Counted from the first letter of the stretch, positions 7,815 to 17,128 are shown. The stretch: DNA of 64,000 nt from Pseudomonas putida (GCF_028682475.1 NZ_JANHLE010000001.1:248001-312000); one strand, 5' to 3'. Translations and numbers: made by a program. Notes: generated from the letters alone by a model not told the origin.

Positions 7815-10604
7815 ATGACAATGGTCCATGATGCACGCATAGATATCCACACGCCTCGATTGGCGGCGATCGATCCTCGCGGCCTCGGTGTACGTACGGT
7901 AGATTACTATCGCAGCGCGCCTTTGGCGTCACCCGAAACGCGGGTCAGTCGCGACCAATTCAATCCTGCAGGACATCTGCTTAGCCGCTGGGACCCACGA
8001 CAGTGGGCCCAGAAAGCGCCTGCCAACTTTGAGTATGGGCTAAGTCTGAACGGGCATAGGCTCAGTCATCGAAGCGTGGATGCTGGTTGGGAGGTGATCC
8101 TGCAGGATGCCTCGGGGTCCCTGCATGAGTGCTGGGATGGCCGTGGTAGCCATTGGTTGAGTGTTCGCGATGCACTGCTGCGCCCAACCCTCCTCTACCA
8201 GCGAGCTAGCGGGCACAGTCCGCGCGCAGCCCAGCGAATCGAATATGCGCCGGTCAACGCCGAGCATGCGCTGCACAATCGTTGCGGTCGAATGATTCGC
8301 CACGATGACGGTGTCGGCAATCAACAGATCACTGACTACGGGTTGGCCGGCCAGTCGTTGCAGGAGCAACGACGCTGGCTGAGGACATCGGACCTGCCTG
8401 ACTGGCCTGAGCATCAGGCTGATCGCGATGCCTTGCTTGAGCCCGGACAGGTAGCGACCACTGTATCGGTGATCAGTCCGCTGGGAGACGTCATCAGCCA
8501 GACTGATGCCTCGGGTAACCAGCGCCTGCTGAATTACACAATGAGTGGCTTGCTCAACGGGATCAGCCTGCGGTTGCGCAATGGGCCTCTGCAGTGCTTG
8601 CTGGAGACTACACACTACACGGCCTCTGGACTCATCGAAATGCAACGGATGGGTAACGGCCTGTGTTGTAGCAACTACTACGATCCGGCCAATGGACGCC
8701 TGCACCAACTACGTACCAGCCGCCACGGTCGTAGCCCTGTGCAGCATCTTGTATATGCCTATGACCCGCTGGGGAACATCACGCGTATCACCGACCTGGC
8801 GCAGCCGACCCGGTACTTTGCCAACCAGCGGGTCGACGCCGTCAATGACTACGCCTACGACTCCCTTGCCCAGTTAATCCGAGCCACGGGTCGCGAAAGC
8901 GCCGATGCCTGCATAGGTCCGGGTTTGCCAGGACTGATGCCAGACCCCGAGCGATTGCTCAATTATACCCAGTGCTATCAGTACGACCGTGCAGGCAATC
9001 TGCTGGAACTATGCCATCAAGGCGAGCGCAACTACTCCCGCCGGATGCAAACGGCTCAGTTCAGCAACCACGCCCTGCCCGAGCATCCGAACCAGCCGGC
9101 ACCAGGCCTGGGAAGCGGATTCGATGACAATGGCAATCTGTTGCAACTGGCACCGGGACAACCCCTGCACTGGGATGCGGATAACCAGCTCGATGGCGTC
9201 AAGCTGGTCAGCCGCCAGACTGGCGAAGATGACCACGAGTACTATCGCTATGACAGCGCCGGCGAGCGGCTACGCAAAGTCAGCATGATGCATGCCCGCA
9301 CCCATGACGTGCGTCGCGAAGTTTTCTATCTACCGGGTCTGGAGCAGCGCAGCAACAGCAGCAGCGGCGAACGCCTCGATGTCATCAGTGTGCAGGCCGG
9401 ACTCTGTGTGGTGCGTTGCCTGCATTGGCACGCAGAAAAGCCGTCCGGCGTCGCCAATGATCAACTGCACTATGACCTGGCCGACCACCTGGGTTCCAAC
9501 GTGGTGACGCTCGACGGTCAGGGCAATCTGCTTGGCCACGAGGGCTACTACCCCCATGGCGGCACTGCCTGGAGAGCAGCCAGGTCGGAATTGGAAGTCA
9601 GCTACAGAACCGTGCGTTATGCCGGCAAGGAGCGGGACGCCAGCGGCCTGTATTACTACGGTCAACGTTACTACGCGCCTTGGTTGCAGCGCTGGATCAG
9701 CGCCGATCCCGCGGGTGATGTGGATGGGTTGAACCTTTACCTCATGGTTGGCAACCGGCTGATAACCTACGAGGACCTGTGGGGGCTGCAGGGAAGCCCG
9801 GCAAGACGTAACCGATCGCCCAGTCCTGCAACCATTCCCACACCTACTGGCCCGCTAGTGCTACCTGTCGCACAGATACAAGCGTTCAACCGGGGTGTCC
9901 ACCGTGTCGCTACAAGCGCCTGGAATAGCCTCAGACCTTCACACACCACAAGGCCAGGGCCCGACTCAAGTTCGCGTCGCAGAAACAGCGACCGCAGCAC
10001 AGGCAGCCTTCCATCGCCCGCAGGGCCTCCCCAACCCGGCACGTTGAAGCGAAAAAGTCTTGGAACTGACACGCCTGGCACCGGGCCAAAGCGTCCTTCT
10101 TTGGGCCACTCCAGCTCGACCCAACGCGTGCCCGCGATGCCATCAGCCCCTTCCGCGCCCCCCGGGCCGGCCCCGTTGTACCACTACACCGGCAGCAAAA
10201 GCGGTAGCGCGATACTCGCTGATCGAGCAATCAACACTTCATTCAAAAACATCGATGGCAGTACAGGAACGCAACAACGGATTTACCTCACAGATCTGGA
10301 ACCTGACAGTGGGCGCTTGACGGAAATCTCCGAACGGATATTCGGCAGAAACAGACACGGCACCCAACTGGCAAAAATGCAGTACGTGTTCAAACTCGAT
10401 GTTGCGGGTATGGCGGTGCAGCAAAGCAGCGACAATCCACGGATCTTTTACATTGAAGGCAACCACGCCCTGATGTTCGGCCGCAATCGCTTGCTGGGCT
10501 ACGCCCCGATCAAGCAAAACACACCCATCGAATGGCAGCAACCCCGGGCTCCAACGGCCATGAGGCGCTTGCCGAACATGGTGAGGGCAAGCGCCATGCG
10601 ATAA
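7815..10604 (+). CDS. TccC-like Rhs toxin (Tc toxin C component) with ADP-ribosyltransferase-like tail
   Basis: The 929-residue protein begins with the TccC-type leader (TPRLAAIDPRGLGVRTVDYYR). It carries YD repeats such as YAYDPLGNITRI and the Rhs core ending at residues 627-658 (WISADPAG, DGLNLY, EDLWGL). This is the usual self-cleavage boundary. The variable tail (659-929) starts with a proline/serine/arginine-rich linker. A domain with H790-Y791-T792 and RIYLTDLEPDSG follows, resembling HYD1-type ADP-ribosyltransferases. TccC tails of this kind modify host actin or Rho proteins. No TcA or TcB gene and no immunity gene is adjacent; the next gene is convergent after 4 bases. An alternative start is ATG 7821. 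Confidence 0.85.
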   Translation: MTMVHDARIDIHTPRLAAIDPRGLGVRTVDYYRSAPLASPETRVSRDQFNPAGHLLSRWDPRQWAQKAPANFEYGLSLNGHRLSHRSVDAGWEVILQDASGSLHECWDGRGSHWLSVRDALLRPTLLYQRASGHSPRAAQRIEYAPVNAEHALHNRCGRMIRHDDGVGNQQITDYGLAGQSLQEQRRWLRTSDLPDWPEHQADRDALLEPGQVATTVSVISPLGDVISQTDASGNQRLLNYTMSGLLNGISLRLRNGPLQCLLETTHYTASGLIEMQRMGNGLCCSNYYDPANGRLHQLRTSRHGRSPVQHLVYAYDPLGNITRITDLAQPTRYFANQRVDAVNDYAYDSLAQLIRATGRESADACIGPGLPGLMPDPERLLNYTQCYQYDRAGNLLELCHQGERNYSRRMQTAQFSNHALPEHPNQPAPGLGSGFDDNGNLLQLAPGQPLHWDADNQLDGVKLVSRQTGEDDHEYYRYDSAGERLRKVSMMHARTHDVRREVFYLPGLEQRSNSSSGERLDVISVQAGLCVVRCLHWHAEKPSGVANDQLHYDLADHLGSNVVTLDGQGNLLGHEGYYPHGGTAWRAARSELEVSYRTVRYAGKERDASGLYYYGQRYYAPWLQRWISADPAGDVDGLNLYLMVGNRLITYEDLWGLQGSPARRNRSPSPATIPTPTGPLVLPVAQIQAFNRGVHRVATSAWNSLRPSHTTRPGPDSSSRRRNSDRSTGSLPSPAGPPQPGTLKRKSLGTDTPGTGPKRPSLGHSSSTQRVPAMPSAPSAPPGPAPLYHYTGSKSGSAILADRAINTSFKNIDGSTGTQQRIYLTDLEPDSGRLTEISERIFGRNRHGTQLAKMQYVFKLDVAGMAVQQSSDNPRIFYIEGNHALMFGRNRLLGYAPIKQNTPIEWQQPRAPTAMRRLPNMVRASAMR

Positions 10605-10608
10605 GCCC

Positions 10609-10962
10609 CTACACATCCACCAGAATATTGAACCCGCCAAAGATCAACCGCTGCCCGTCAAAGGGCATCGGGTTCTTGTCCGGCTGCAAACGCGGGTCTT
10701 CCATCATCTTCTTCATCCCGGCATCACGCACCTCGCGTGAAGGCCAGAGAATCCAGGAAAACACTACGGTTTCGTCCGGTTTGCATTTCACCGCCATCGG
10801 AAACGAAGTCACCTTGCCGTCGGGCACATCATCGCCCCAGCACTCGATAACGCGCTGGGCACCACACTCCTTGAACACCACCGCCGCTTCCTCTGCATGC
10901 TGCTTGAACTTCTCGCGGTTGGCGGTAGGCACGGCAAGCACAAAACCATCGACATAAGACAT
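10609..10962 (-). CDS. DUF1428 family protein (YbaA-like)
   Basis: This 117-residue cytoplasmic protein begins MSYVDGFVLAVPTANREKF and contains WGDDVPDGKVTSFPMAVK and VFSWILWPSREVRDAGM. These are characteristic of DUF1428, a small ferredoxin-like-fold family related to dimeric alpha/beta-barrel proteins. No catalytic role is known. A GGAGTC precedes the start. It converges on the TccC-like gene with only 4 bases between stops, which suggests the toxin gene was inserted or retained as a unit. Confidence 0.88.
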   Translation of the reverse strand: MSYVDGFVLAVPTANREKFKQHAEEAAVVFKECGAQRVIECWGDDVPDGKVTSFPMAVKCKPDETVVFSWILWPSREVRDAGMKKMMEDPRLQPDKNPMPFDGQRLIFGGFNILVDV

Positions 10963-11231
10963 GACCTTGACTCCTGCACAGGGATTGAAACGATCAGGTT
11001 GATCTGTGCAGTAGTCGTTTCACTACCGGGTGATTCGACAACCCAGGGCGTTGATCGACGAGCGGTCAGTCTCAAGCGCTTTTTCGTTTCTGCGCCGCTT
11101 TTGCGTTTCTGTGCGACAGTTCGCACTTCAGGGGCTCCTCTAGTGATTCCTGCTGATGTTAGTTTGCAGAAATGTCTGGTTCTTGAAGCAGACACCTCCT
11201 ACTCACTACCTGCAAAGGAATGCCTTCAGCA

Positions 11232-12971
11232 ATGGACTTCTCACTCAAGCACTTGGCTGCCACTACCCTGATGCTGGCCAGCCTCGCGTCGTTCACCACC
11301 CAAGTGCACGCCAACATCACCCCGCAACAGAGCGCGGCAATCCTCAAAACCTTCAACGACGCCTCGGTGAAGGACTTCAGGCAGTTCCTCGGCAGCCTGG
11401 CCAAGAGCGATCTGGGCAAAACCGACAACCTCGGCGCAACCATCAGCGCCTTCCTCGACAACAAGTCCCTGAGCGCTGAGCAGCAGAACGAGATCCATCG
11501 CCTGCTCGGCCTTTATGCGCGGGTCAAATACGGCAGCGCAGCCACCGAAACCCTGCGCGAACTGGTGGCAATCCCGACGATGCGCGTCGAAGGCGTTGCC
11601 CAGCACGAGAACCCTGAGTTCCTCAAGATCGCCGACAAGATCAAAGCCCTGGCCCAGGCCTTCAACCTGAACTTTCGCAACATCGACAACCGTGTCTACG
11701 AGATTTCCCTCGAAGGCAGTGGCGATGAAGTAGTAGGCATTCACGCCCATGCCGATGTGGTCCCGGTGACCCCGGAAAACTGGGTACTGCAAGACGGCAC
11801 CAAACTCGACCCGTTCAAGGTCACCCTGATCGGCGACCGCATGTATGGCCGTGGTACCGAGGACGACAAGAACGGCATCGTCGTAGCGCTCTATGCCATG
11901 AAAATCATCAAGGAAGAGCAGTTGCCGCTGGCGCGCACCTTCAAGCTGCTGGTGGACACCACCGAAGAAACCACCGGCGACGCCATCCCCTACTACTTCG
12001 AACGCAACCCGATCCCCAACTACAACCTGGCGCTGGATGGCGGCTACCCGGTGGTGATTGCCGAGAAGGGCTACGGCACCGTCATGGCCAGCTTCCCGCG
12101 CCGCAACGCAGAGGGCACAGGCGCCGAAATCATTTCGATGACCGGCGGCCTGGCGACCAACCAGATTCCCTCGACCTCGGTCGCCACGCTTGTCACCGAC
12201 AAGCCCGCGGAACTAGCCGCCAGTCTGGAGAAAGCCGGTCCCGAGTATGTCAAACACAATGGCGGCAATTTCGGCGTGACCGCCAAGGTCGTCGGCAAGG
12301 ACGTGCAACTGACCGTCAGCGGCGTTTCTGCCCATTCCTCCGAGCCCGAATCCGGCGTCAACCCGGTGGCCCGGATGCTCGACTTCATCCACAGCCTCGA
12401 CGGCAAGGTGGCACTCAAGCACAACCAGATCACCGACGCGGCCCGCTACGCCGCCGACAACTGGGGCCTGGACTACCTGGGTGGCAAACTGGGGGTCGGT
12501 TTCTCCGATGCCTTCATGGGACTACTGACTACCTCACTGACTTACGTCGGCATGGATGACAAAGCCTTCAAACTCGCGGTCAACCTGCGCGTGCCGGTGG
12601 GCAAGTCGCCTGAAGTGCTCAAGCGTGAACTCAGCGACAAGCTCGCGGCCTGGAGCAAGCAGTCCAAGGTCAGCGTGGCCTTCGACACCTCGATCGCCGA
12701 GCCGATGTACCGCAACCCCGAGGGTGAATGGGTCAAGGCGTTGCTGGCAGTGGCCAGTGAAAACCTGGGCATGGAGAACAAGTTCGGCACCTCGGCGGGC
12801 GCCACGTCGGTGCATGAATTGCCCAACGGTGTGCAGTTCGGTCTGGCCATGCCTGACGTCAAATATACCGGCCACAACGACAACGAGTTCAAGACCGTTG
12901 AACAGTTCATGCTCGACCTGCAGATCGTCACCGAGATGATGGGCCGTATCGGGCAGATGCCGAAGCTGTAA
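11232..12971 (+). CDS. Exported M20-family dipeptidase/aminoacylase
   Basis: I prefer the ATG at 11232 because AGGA sits 12 bases upstream, while the in-frame ATG at 11220 directly abuts it. A signal peptide follows (hydrophobic core, then QVHA near residue 27). The body is an M20 metallopeptidase: HAHADVVPV supplies a metal-binding His/Asp, MYGRGTEDDKNG supplies the bridging Asp, TTEETTGD supplies the catalytic and metal-binding Glu pair, and GVSAHSSEP lies in the dimerisation domain. It is about 579 residues, resembling PepV/Sapep-type dipeptidases but periplasmic. It stands alone and ends in a terminator hairpin. Confidence 0.9.
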   Translation: MDFSLKHLAATTLMLASLASFTTQVHANITPQQSAAILKTFNDASVKDFRQFLGSLAKSDLGKTDNLGATISAFLDNKSLSAEQQNEIHRLLGLYARVKYGSAATETLRELVAIPTMRVEGVAQHENPEFLKIADKIKALAQAFNLNFRNIDNRVYEISLEGSGDEVVGIHAHADVVPVTPENWVLQDGTKLDPFKVTLIGDRMYGRGTEDDKNGIVVALYAMKIIKEEQLPLARTFKLLVDTTEETTGDAIPYYFERNPIPNYNLALDGGYPVVIAEKGYGTVMASFPRRNAEGTGAEIISMTGGLATNQIPSTSVATLVTDKPAELAASLEKAGPEYVKHNGGNFGVTAKVVGKDVQLTVSGVSAHSSEPESGVNPVARMLDFIHSLDGKVALKHNQITDAARYAADNWGLDYLGGKLGVGFSDAFMGLLTTSLTYVGMDDKAFKLAVNLRVPVGKSPEVLKRELSDKLAAWSKQSKVSVAFDTSIAEPMYRNPEGEWVKALLAVASENLGMENKFGTSAGATSVHELPNGVQFGLAMPDVKYTGHNDNEFKTVEQFMLDLQIVTEMMGRIGQMPKL

Positions 12972-12978
12972 GGCGCAT

Positions 12979-13008
12979 GCGGGCCCGCTCTTGAAGCGGG
13001 CCCCTTGG
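12979..13008 (+). terminator. Terminator hairpin after the M20 peptidase
   Basis: GGGCCCGCT and AGCGGGCCC form a perfect 9-base stem with a 5-base loop, followed by a weak CTTGG tail. Confidence 0.6.
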
Positions 13009-13019
13009 CAGCTTGAGGG

Positions 13020-13358
13020 CTAGCTCAGCTGAGCGATCAACACCGCATTGCTATAGATCAGGCTGCCATCACTGGCGCGGTGTCCAACCAGATGAAACTG
13101 ACCGCGTTGATCCTGATCCAGATAAACGCGTAACTGGCAGTCGGCCAGAGGTCCATACCCTTCGGGAATGACCAGGTTTAACGAAGGCATATCGACGTCA
13201 ACCATGGCTTCCGGCTCGTGGCTGTTCTGCAGGCGCTCTTCAGCCTGCTCCAGCCTGGTATGGTTAGCGCCTAGAATGTCGAAGTGTATGTCTCCGACCG
13301 GAGTGGATTTTTGCTCACCGTTGCGTTTGCACCAACCTTCAATCGTCAGGGTACTCAT
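13020..13358 (-). CDS. Small protein of unknown function downstream of the hcp remnant
   Basis: The 112-residue protein is soluble and has no signal peptide or membrane segment. It starts MSTLTIEGWCKRNGEQKST after a good AGGA site. I do not recognise a family. Its phrases (VGDIHFDILGANHTRLEQAEERL; CQLRVYLDQDQRGQFHLVGH) suggest a mixed beta fold. It lies 110 bases downstream of the truncated hcp on the same strand, so it may be a leftover type VI secretion accessory or cargo gene. That link rests on position only. Confidence 0.6.
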   Translation of the reverse strand: MSTLTIEGWCKRNGEQKSTPVGDIHFDILGANHTRLEQAEERLQNSHEPEAMVDVDMPSLNLVIPEGYGPLADCQLRVYLDQDQRGQFHLVGHRASDGSLIYSNAVLIAQLS

Positions 13359-13468
13359 GGCGAATCCTCATGATGTAGACCGTTATGATTACCGCTTAAG
13401 GTGTTGACCTCGGTGCAGGTTGAATCGTTCCTGATTTTCTCGGCTGGGACGGGCGCGCGCCGTTGTTG

Positions 13469-13855
13469 TCACTGCCCATCCCATGGGGTTACGCCCCAAG
13501 AGACATACCCGGAAGTAGCGGCAATATGGTGGGACCAGCTGATGTCTCTGTAGCGGATAGCAAGGTGCTCCTGCGCTTCCTGGTCGTTCAGAATCACCGA
13601 ATGGGGCATCTCGAGCCGTTGGTCAACGATCAACCCGTCCCAGATCTTGATGGTGAAGTATTTTTCCTGATGGCCGCTCAGGCTCAGGCGATAAAAGTTC
13701 AGCGTGCACTCAACAACCTCACGACTGGCCACCGCCTGCGCTATCAAAGGGGTCGCCTTGTCGATGTACTTGATAATGATCAGCGGGTGATGCCTACTTT
13801 TTCCAAGAAAAACGTAGGCCGCCGTAAGGGCGGAAGGGGCCGGCAGCGTCACCAT
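13469..13855 (-). pseudogene. hcp: 5'-truncated hcp (type VI secretion tube protein)
   Basis: From about residue 20 the translation is clearly Hcp: HHPLIIIKYIDKATPLIAQA, then FYRLSLSGHQEKYFTI and EHLAIRYRDISWSHHIA near the end. Family members of this type begin about 50-60 residues earlier. Here the upstream DNA is unrelated, and a terminator-like hairpin with a T-run overlaps the first codons (near 13805-13830). The N-terminal strands are therefore missing and the product is unlikely to form tubes. The open frame from ATG 13855 may still be translated as a 128-residue fragment. Confidence 0.75.
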
Positions 13856-13868
13856 ATCCGTGAAGAAC

Positions 13869-13893
13869 CAAAAAAAGCCGCCCGAAGGCGGCT
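13869..13893 (-). terminator. Rho-independent terminator of the TRAP operon
   Basis: On the minus strand AGCCGCC-TTCG-GGCGGCT is followed by seven T residues, a textbook terminator 20 bases after the dctM-like stop codon. Confidence 0.9.
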
Positions 13894-13912
13894 CAGCAAC
13901 GCAGAGAAAAAC

Positions 13913-15235
13913 TTAGACCGTGAGCAACCACAGACTCAGCCCCGGAAAGGCGACCAACAACGCGATACGCAGCAGATCGGAACAGAGGAACGGCACGATC
14001 CCCCTGGCCGTCTCACCATAAGGCACATCCCCGGCCGTACGCTGGACGATGAACAGGTTCATCCCCAGCGGCGGATGGATCAGCCCGATCTCCACCACCA
14101 TCAGCGCAAGAATACCGAACCAGATCGACTTGTCGGTTTCGCTCATGCCGAAGAAATCCAGACCCATGATCATCGGATAGAAGATCGGAATGGTCAGCAG
14201 GATCATCGCCAGCGAGTCCATCACGCAGCCCAGCAGCAGGTACAGGCCAAGGATGATGATCAGCACCAGCATCGGCGCCAGGCCACTGCCGATCACCCAG
14301 GCCGCCAGCTCGCCCGGCATCTGCGTCAGCGCCAGGCCCGAGTTGAGCAGGTCGGCACCGAGCAGCACGAGAAAGATCATCGCCGTGGTTTCCGCGGTAC
14401 CGAGCATGCTCGCGCGAAAACCGCTCCAGCGCATGCCACCCTGGCACACGGCAAGCACACCACAAGCCGCCGCACCGATCGAAGCGGCCTCGGTGGGGTT
14501 GGCCCAGCCGCCGTAGATACCGACGATCACCACCAGGAACACGCCGATCACCGGCGAAACGCTGACCAGCGCCTTGACCCGCTCGACCGCCGAAGCCTTG
14601 GGCGACACGGTCGCCTGGCTCTCATCACGGGAAACCATGATGCGCAGCACGATCATGTAGCCGACGATGGCCACCACGCCTGGCACGATGGCCGCCACGA
14701 ACAGCTTGGCAATCGACTCCTGGGTCAGTACGGCATAGATGATCAGCGGCACCGAGGGCGGAATCAGAATGCCCAGGGTGCCACCGGCCGCCACGGTTGC
14801 CGTGGCCAGGCGTCCAGAGTAGTTATGCCGGCGCAGCTCCGGCAGCGCCACGTGGCTCATGGTCGCGGCGGTGGCCAGCGACGATCCGCAGATCGCGCCG
14901 AAACCGGCACAGGCACCAATCGCCGACAACCCCATGCCGCCTTTCCAGTGGCCGATGAACGCCGCCGCGCAACGGAAAATCGCCCGCGACAATCCACCAT
15001 GGGTGGCGAACTGGCCCATCATCACGAACAGCGGAATCACCGCCAGGTCGTAGTTGGACAGTCGCGAGTAGGCCAGGGAGTTGAGGGTAAACAACAGGCT
15101 CGACAGGTCACCGTCGTTGATCGCCCAGAAGCAGGCCGCGCCACCGACCAGCATGGTCACGCCAATATGCACCCGCAGCAACAACAGGCTTGTGGTGATG
15201 CCCAGGGCCATCAGCCCCAATACCAGACCGCTCAT
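13913..15235 (-). CDS. dctM: TRAP transporter large permease (DctM)
   Basis: The 440-residue membrane protein has about twelve hydrophobic segments and typical DctM phrases: ICGSSLATAATMSHVALPEL, GILIPPSVPLIIYAVLTQES, and GLIHPPLGMNLFIVQ near the C-terminus. DctM is the channel-forming subunit of TRAP importers, which take up organic acids using the sodium or proton gradient. It overlaps the small-permease gene by 4 bases. Operator-like repeats near this operon suggest an aromatic or homoprotocatechuate-pathway acid as substrate, which is inference. Confidence 0.93.
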   Translation of the reverse strand: MSGLVLGLMALGITTSLLLLRVHIGVTMLVGGAACFWAINDGDLSSLLFTLNSLAYSRLSNYDLAVIPLFVMMGQFATHGGLSRAIFRCAAAFIGHWKGGMGLSAIGACAGFGAICGSSLATAATMSHVALPELRRHNYSGRLATATVAAGGTLGILIPPSVPLIIYAVLTQESIAKLFVAAIVPGVVAIVGYMIVLRIMVSRDESQATVSPKASAVERVKALVSVSPVIGVFLVVIVGIYGGWANPTEAASIGAAACGVLAVCQGGMRWSGFRASMLGTAETTAMIFLVLLGADLLNSGLALTQMPGELAAWVIGSGLAPMLVLIIILGLYLLLGCVMDSLAMILLTIPIFYPMIMGLDFFGMSETDKSIWFGILALMVVEIGLIHPPLGMNLFIVQRTAGDVPYGETARGIVPFLCSDLLRIALLVAFPGLSLWLLTV

Positions 15236-15765
15236 GAACGCCTCCCGGCTTTACCACAGATATCCTGGACACGCGCCAGGGCGCACACACCCAACAGCAC
15301 CAGGCTGGGGACGATGAGCATCAACGGGATCCACAACGGAAACGACAGCAGTGTGGTCGAGTCGCCGAACTCGTGGCTTTCAAGCATCTGCAGCCAGGTG
15401 CGCCAGGCCAGAATCCAGGCGGCGGCGCAGCACAACAGATGCCCGATGCAATCGAGGCTGTTGCGCACCCACGCGGGCAGCCAGGAAGTCAGCGCATCGA
15501 CCTTGATGTGCGTGCCGCGCAGTTCGCACAGAGGTAGAAACGCGGCAATGGCAATCGCCGCGCCCACCTCCACCAACTCCATATCGCCGCGCACCGGCAT
15601 GGAAAACAGCTTGCGCCCGATAATCGAAACGATCGACATAGCGATCAGGCCGACCAGCAACACCCCGCCGGCCATGGCAAAGCCCTGGGTCACCCACAAC
15701 AAGGTGCGCCGCACCCACCCGCGATGCTGCCCGGCATCAAATTCAATGGTCAGAGATTCCTGCAT
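15232..15765 (-). CDS. dctQ: TRAP transporter small permease (DctQ)
   Basis: The 177-residue protein has four membrane segments and the DctQ pattern (FAMAGGVLLVGLIAMSIVSI, GDMELVEVGAAIAIAAFLPL and LRGTHIKVDALTSWLP). It lies between the binding protein (5-base gap) and the large permease (4-base overlap), completing a dctPQM operon. It is required for assembly and stability of the importer in the inner membrane. Confidence 0.92.
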   Translation of the reverse strand: MQESLTIEFDAGQHRGWVRRTLLWVTQGFAMAGGVLLVGLIAMSIVSIIGRKLFSMPVRGDMELVEVGAAIAIAAFLPLCELRGTHIKVDALTSWLPAWVRNSLDCIGHLLCCAAAWILAWRTWLQMLESHEFGDSTTLLSFPLWIPLMLIVPSLVLLGVCALARVQDICGKAGRRS

Positions 15766-15770
15766 GGCGA

Positions 15771-16793
15771 TTACTGCGCCAGGCCGGAGAGGCTGCGTAC
15801 GTCCTGGACCAGCGCCTGGCCATCCAGGCCTTTGTCATTGGCTTCCTTGATCCACTGCTGCACCGCATCGGCTGCTGACGCCTGCATTTCGCTATAGGCT
15901 TTGGCATCGATGTTGACCAAGCCTGCGGCTGGCGTTGCGGCGTAAGCCGCATCCGAGGCTTTGTCCCAGGCGGTGGCGAAGCGTTCGGACAAGGCCTTGC
16001 CGCTGTTACGCTCGATGATTGCCTGCAGGTCGGCCGGCAGGCTGTCGAACTTGCGCTGGTTCATCAGCATCGCCAGCACGGTGTAGCCAAAGGCCGGCTG
16101 CCCGGCCGGGGTAACGCTGTGGTACTGGGTCACTTCGTCCAGCTTGGTTGCCGGTACCACTTCCCAGGCAGCCAGGGCGCCGTCGACCACACCCTTGGAA
16201 ATCGCTTCGGTCATCTGCGCGGGCGGCATGCTCACCGGGGTGGCGTCGAGGCTCTCGACGGTTTTTGCCGCGGTGCGGCTCGAAGCCCGCAGCTTCAGGC
16301 CCTTGAGGTCGGCCAGCGACTGCACGGCCTTGCCGCGGGTGTGCAGGCTCATCCCGCCATCACCGTGCACCACCAGCACCTTGTAGCCCTTGAAGTCGTC
16401 CTTGGCGTACTGCTGGTAGAAATCCCAGATGATCGCGTTCCCCGCCTTGCCGCCGTAGGGCAGCACGAAAGGCAGCTCCAGCGCCTCGACCCGCGGGAAC
16501 TTGCCGGCCGAATAGGCCGGCGCCGTCCAGACGATGTCGGCTACGCCATTACGCGCCATGTCGGCCAGCTTGGCCGGCGTCCCACCCAGTTGCATCGACG
16601 GATAGAGCTGGCACTTGATGCGATCGTTGGACTCCTGACGCAGCTGCTCGCACCACGGTTCAATGATGTTGGCCTGGGCGTTTGAGGTGGACGGCAGAAA
16701 ATGAGCGACCTTGAGCGTGACCGTCTCGGCAGCCTGAGCCGACACCGCGCCCGCAATACCCAGGCACAGGGCAGCAATTGTGATTGTTTTCAT
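15771..16793 (-). CDS. dctP: TRAP transporter substrate-binding protein (DctP)
   Basis: The start is ATG 16793, preceded by GGAG at about 7 bases; the longer frame to 16853 has no ribosome site. A signal peptide (MKTITIAALCLGIAGAVSAQ) is followed by a DctP fold of about 320 residues. WKLRASS-type features are seen as GLKLRASSRTAAKTVESLD, and ISKGVVDGALAAWEVVPATK is the usual hinge region. It binds the organic-acid ligand in the periplasm for DctQM. It is divergent from the OprD-like porin, and both promoters flank GTTAA-type repeats. Confidence 0.92.
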   Translation of the reverse strand: MKTITIAALCLGIAGAVSAQAAETVTLKVAHFLPSTSNAQANIIEPWCEQLRQESNDRIKCQLYPSMQLGGTPAKLADMARNGVADIVWTAPAYSAGKFPRVEALELPFVLPYGGKAGNAIIWDFYQQYAKDDFKGYKVLVVHGDGGMSLHTRGKAVQSLADLKGLKLRASSRTAAKTVESLDATPVSMPPAQMTEAISKGVVDGALAAWEVVPATKLDEVTQYHSVTPAGQPAFGYTVLAMLMNQRKFDSLPADLQAIIERNSGKALSERFATAWDKASDAAYAATPAAGLVNIDAKAYSEMQASAADAVQQWIKEANDKGLDGQALVQDVRSLSGLAQ

Positions 16794-16856
16794 GGTGTTA
16801 GCTCCGTGTTGTTGTTGTGGCCACGCTGGCGCGATAGCTGTGAGGAAGCGCAATAC

Positions 16857-16870
16857 GTTAATAAGTTAAT
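16857..16870. promoter_or_regulatory. Operator-like site 1 (GTTAA-TAAG-TTAAT), upstream of dctP
   Basis: The site matches the core of the palindrome at 17032-17051 at 12 of 14 positions and lies 64 bases upstream of the dctP start codon. A MarR-type dimer such as HpaR is the likely binder, by similarity to the sites next to hpaR. Confidence 0.5.
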
Positions 16871-17031
16871 TTTTTCGCTGAGATTGTCAACCACTATGCG
16901 TGTTGGCGCAGCAGCGTGCGCCTCGTCTCAACGACCGGGAAAAAGTATTTTTATCGTTTTAATTCAATGATTTATGGGTGAAAAACAGCTGAAAACCTGA
17001 TCAAAGATCTTTTCTCAGCATGCAAAGGACT

Positions 17032-17051
17032 ATTGTTAATAACTTAACAAT
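17032..17051. promoter_or_regulatory. Operator-like site 2, perfect inverted repeat upstream of the OprD-like gene
   Basis: ATTGTTAA and TTAACAAT are perfect 8-base arms around TAAC. The core GTTAA-N4-TTAAC also occurs between hpaR and hpaG1. It lies 77 bases before the porin start and is suited to a symmetrical dimeric regulator. Confidence 0.6.
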
Positions 17052-17128
17052 ATGGCTACATAAATGAGACACGGCCCAAGGACCCAACGCCGTGTCGACA
17101 GCCAACGCCAATCCTAGAGACAAGAACA

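Larger units (their letters stand above)
16794..17128. other. Intergenic region between dctP and the OprD-like gene
   Basis: There is no gene in these 335 bases. They hold the divergent promoters, AT-rich runs, and two GTTAA-N4-TTAAC-type sites described separately. Confidence 0.7.

Noticed and set aside
13463..15850. 795-residue plus-strand open frame
   Set aside because: It lies opposite dctM, dctQ and the hcp remnant, is rich in H, Q and R, and has no motifs; it is an antisense shadow of high-GC genes.
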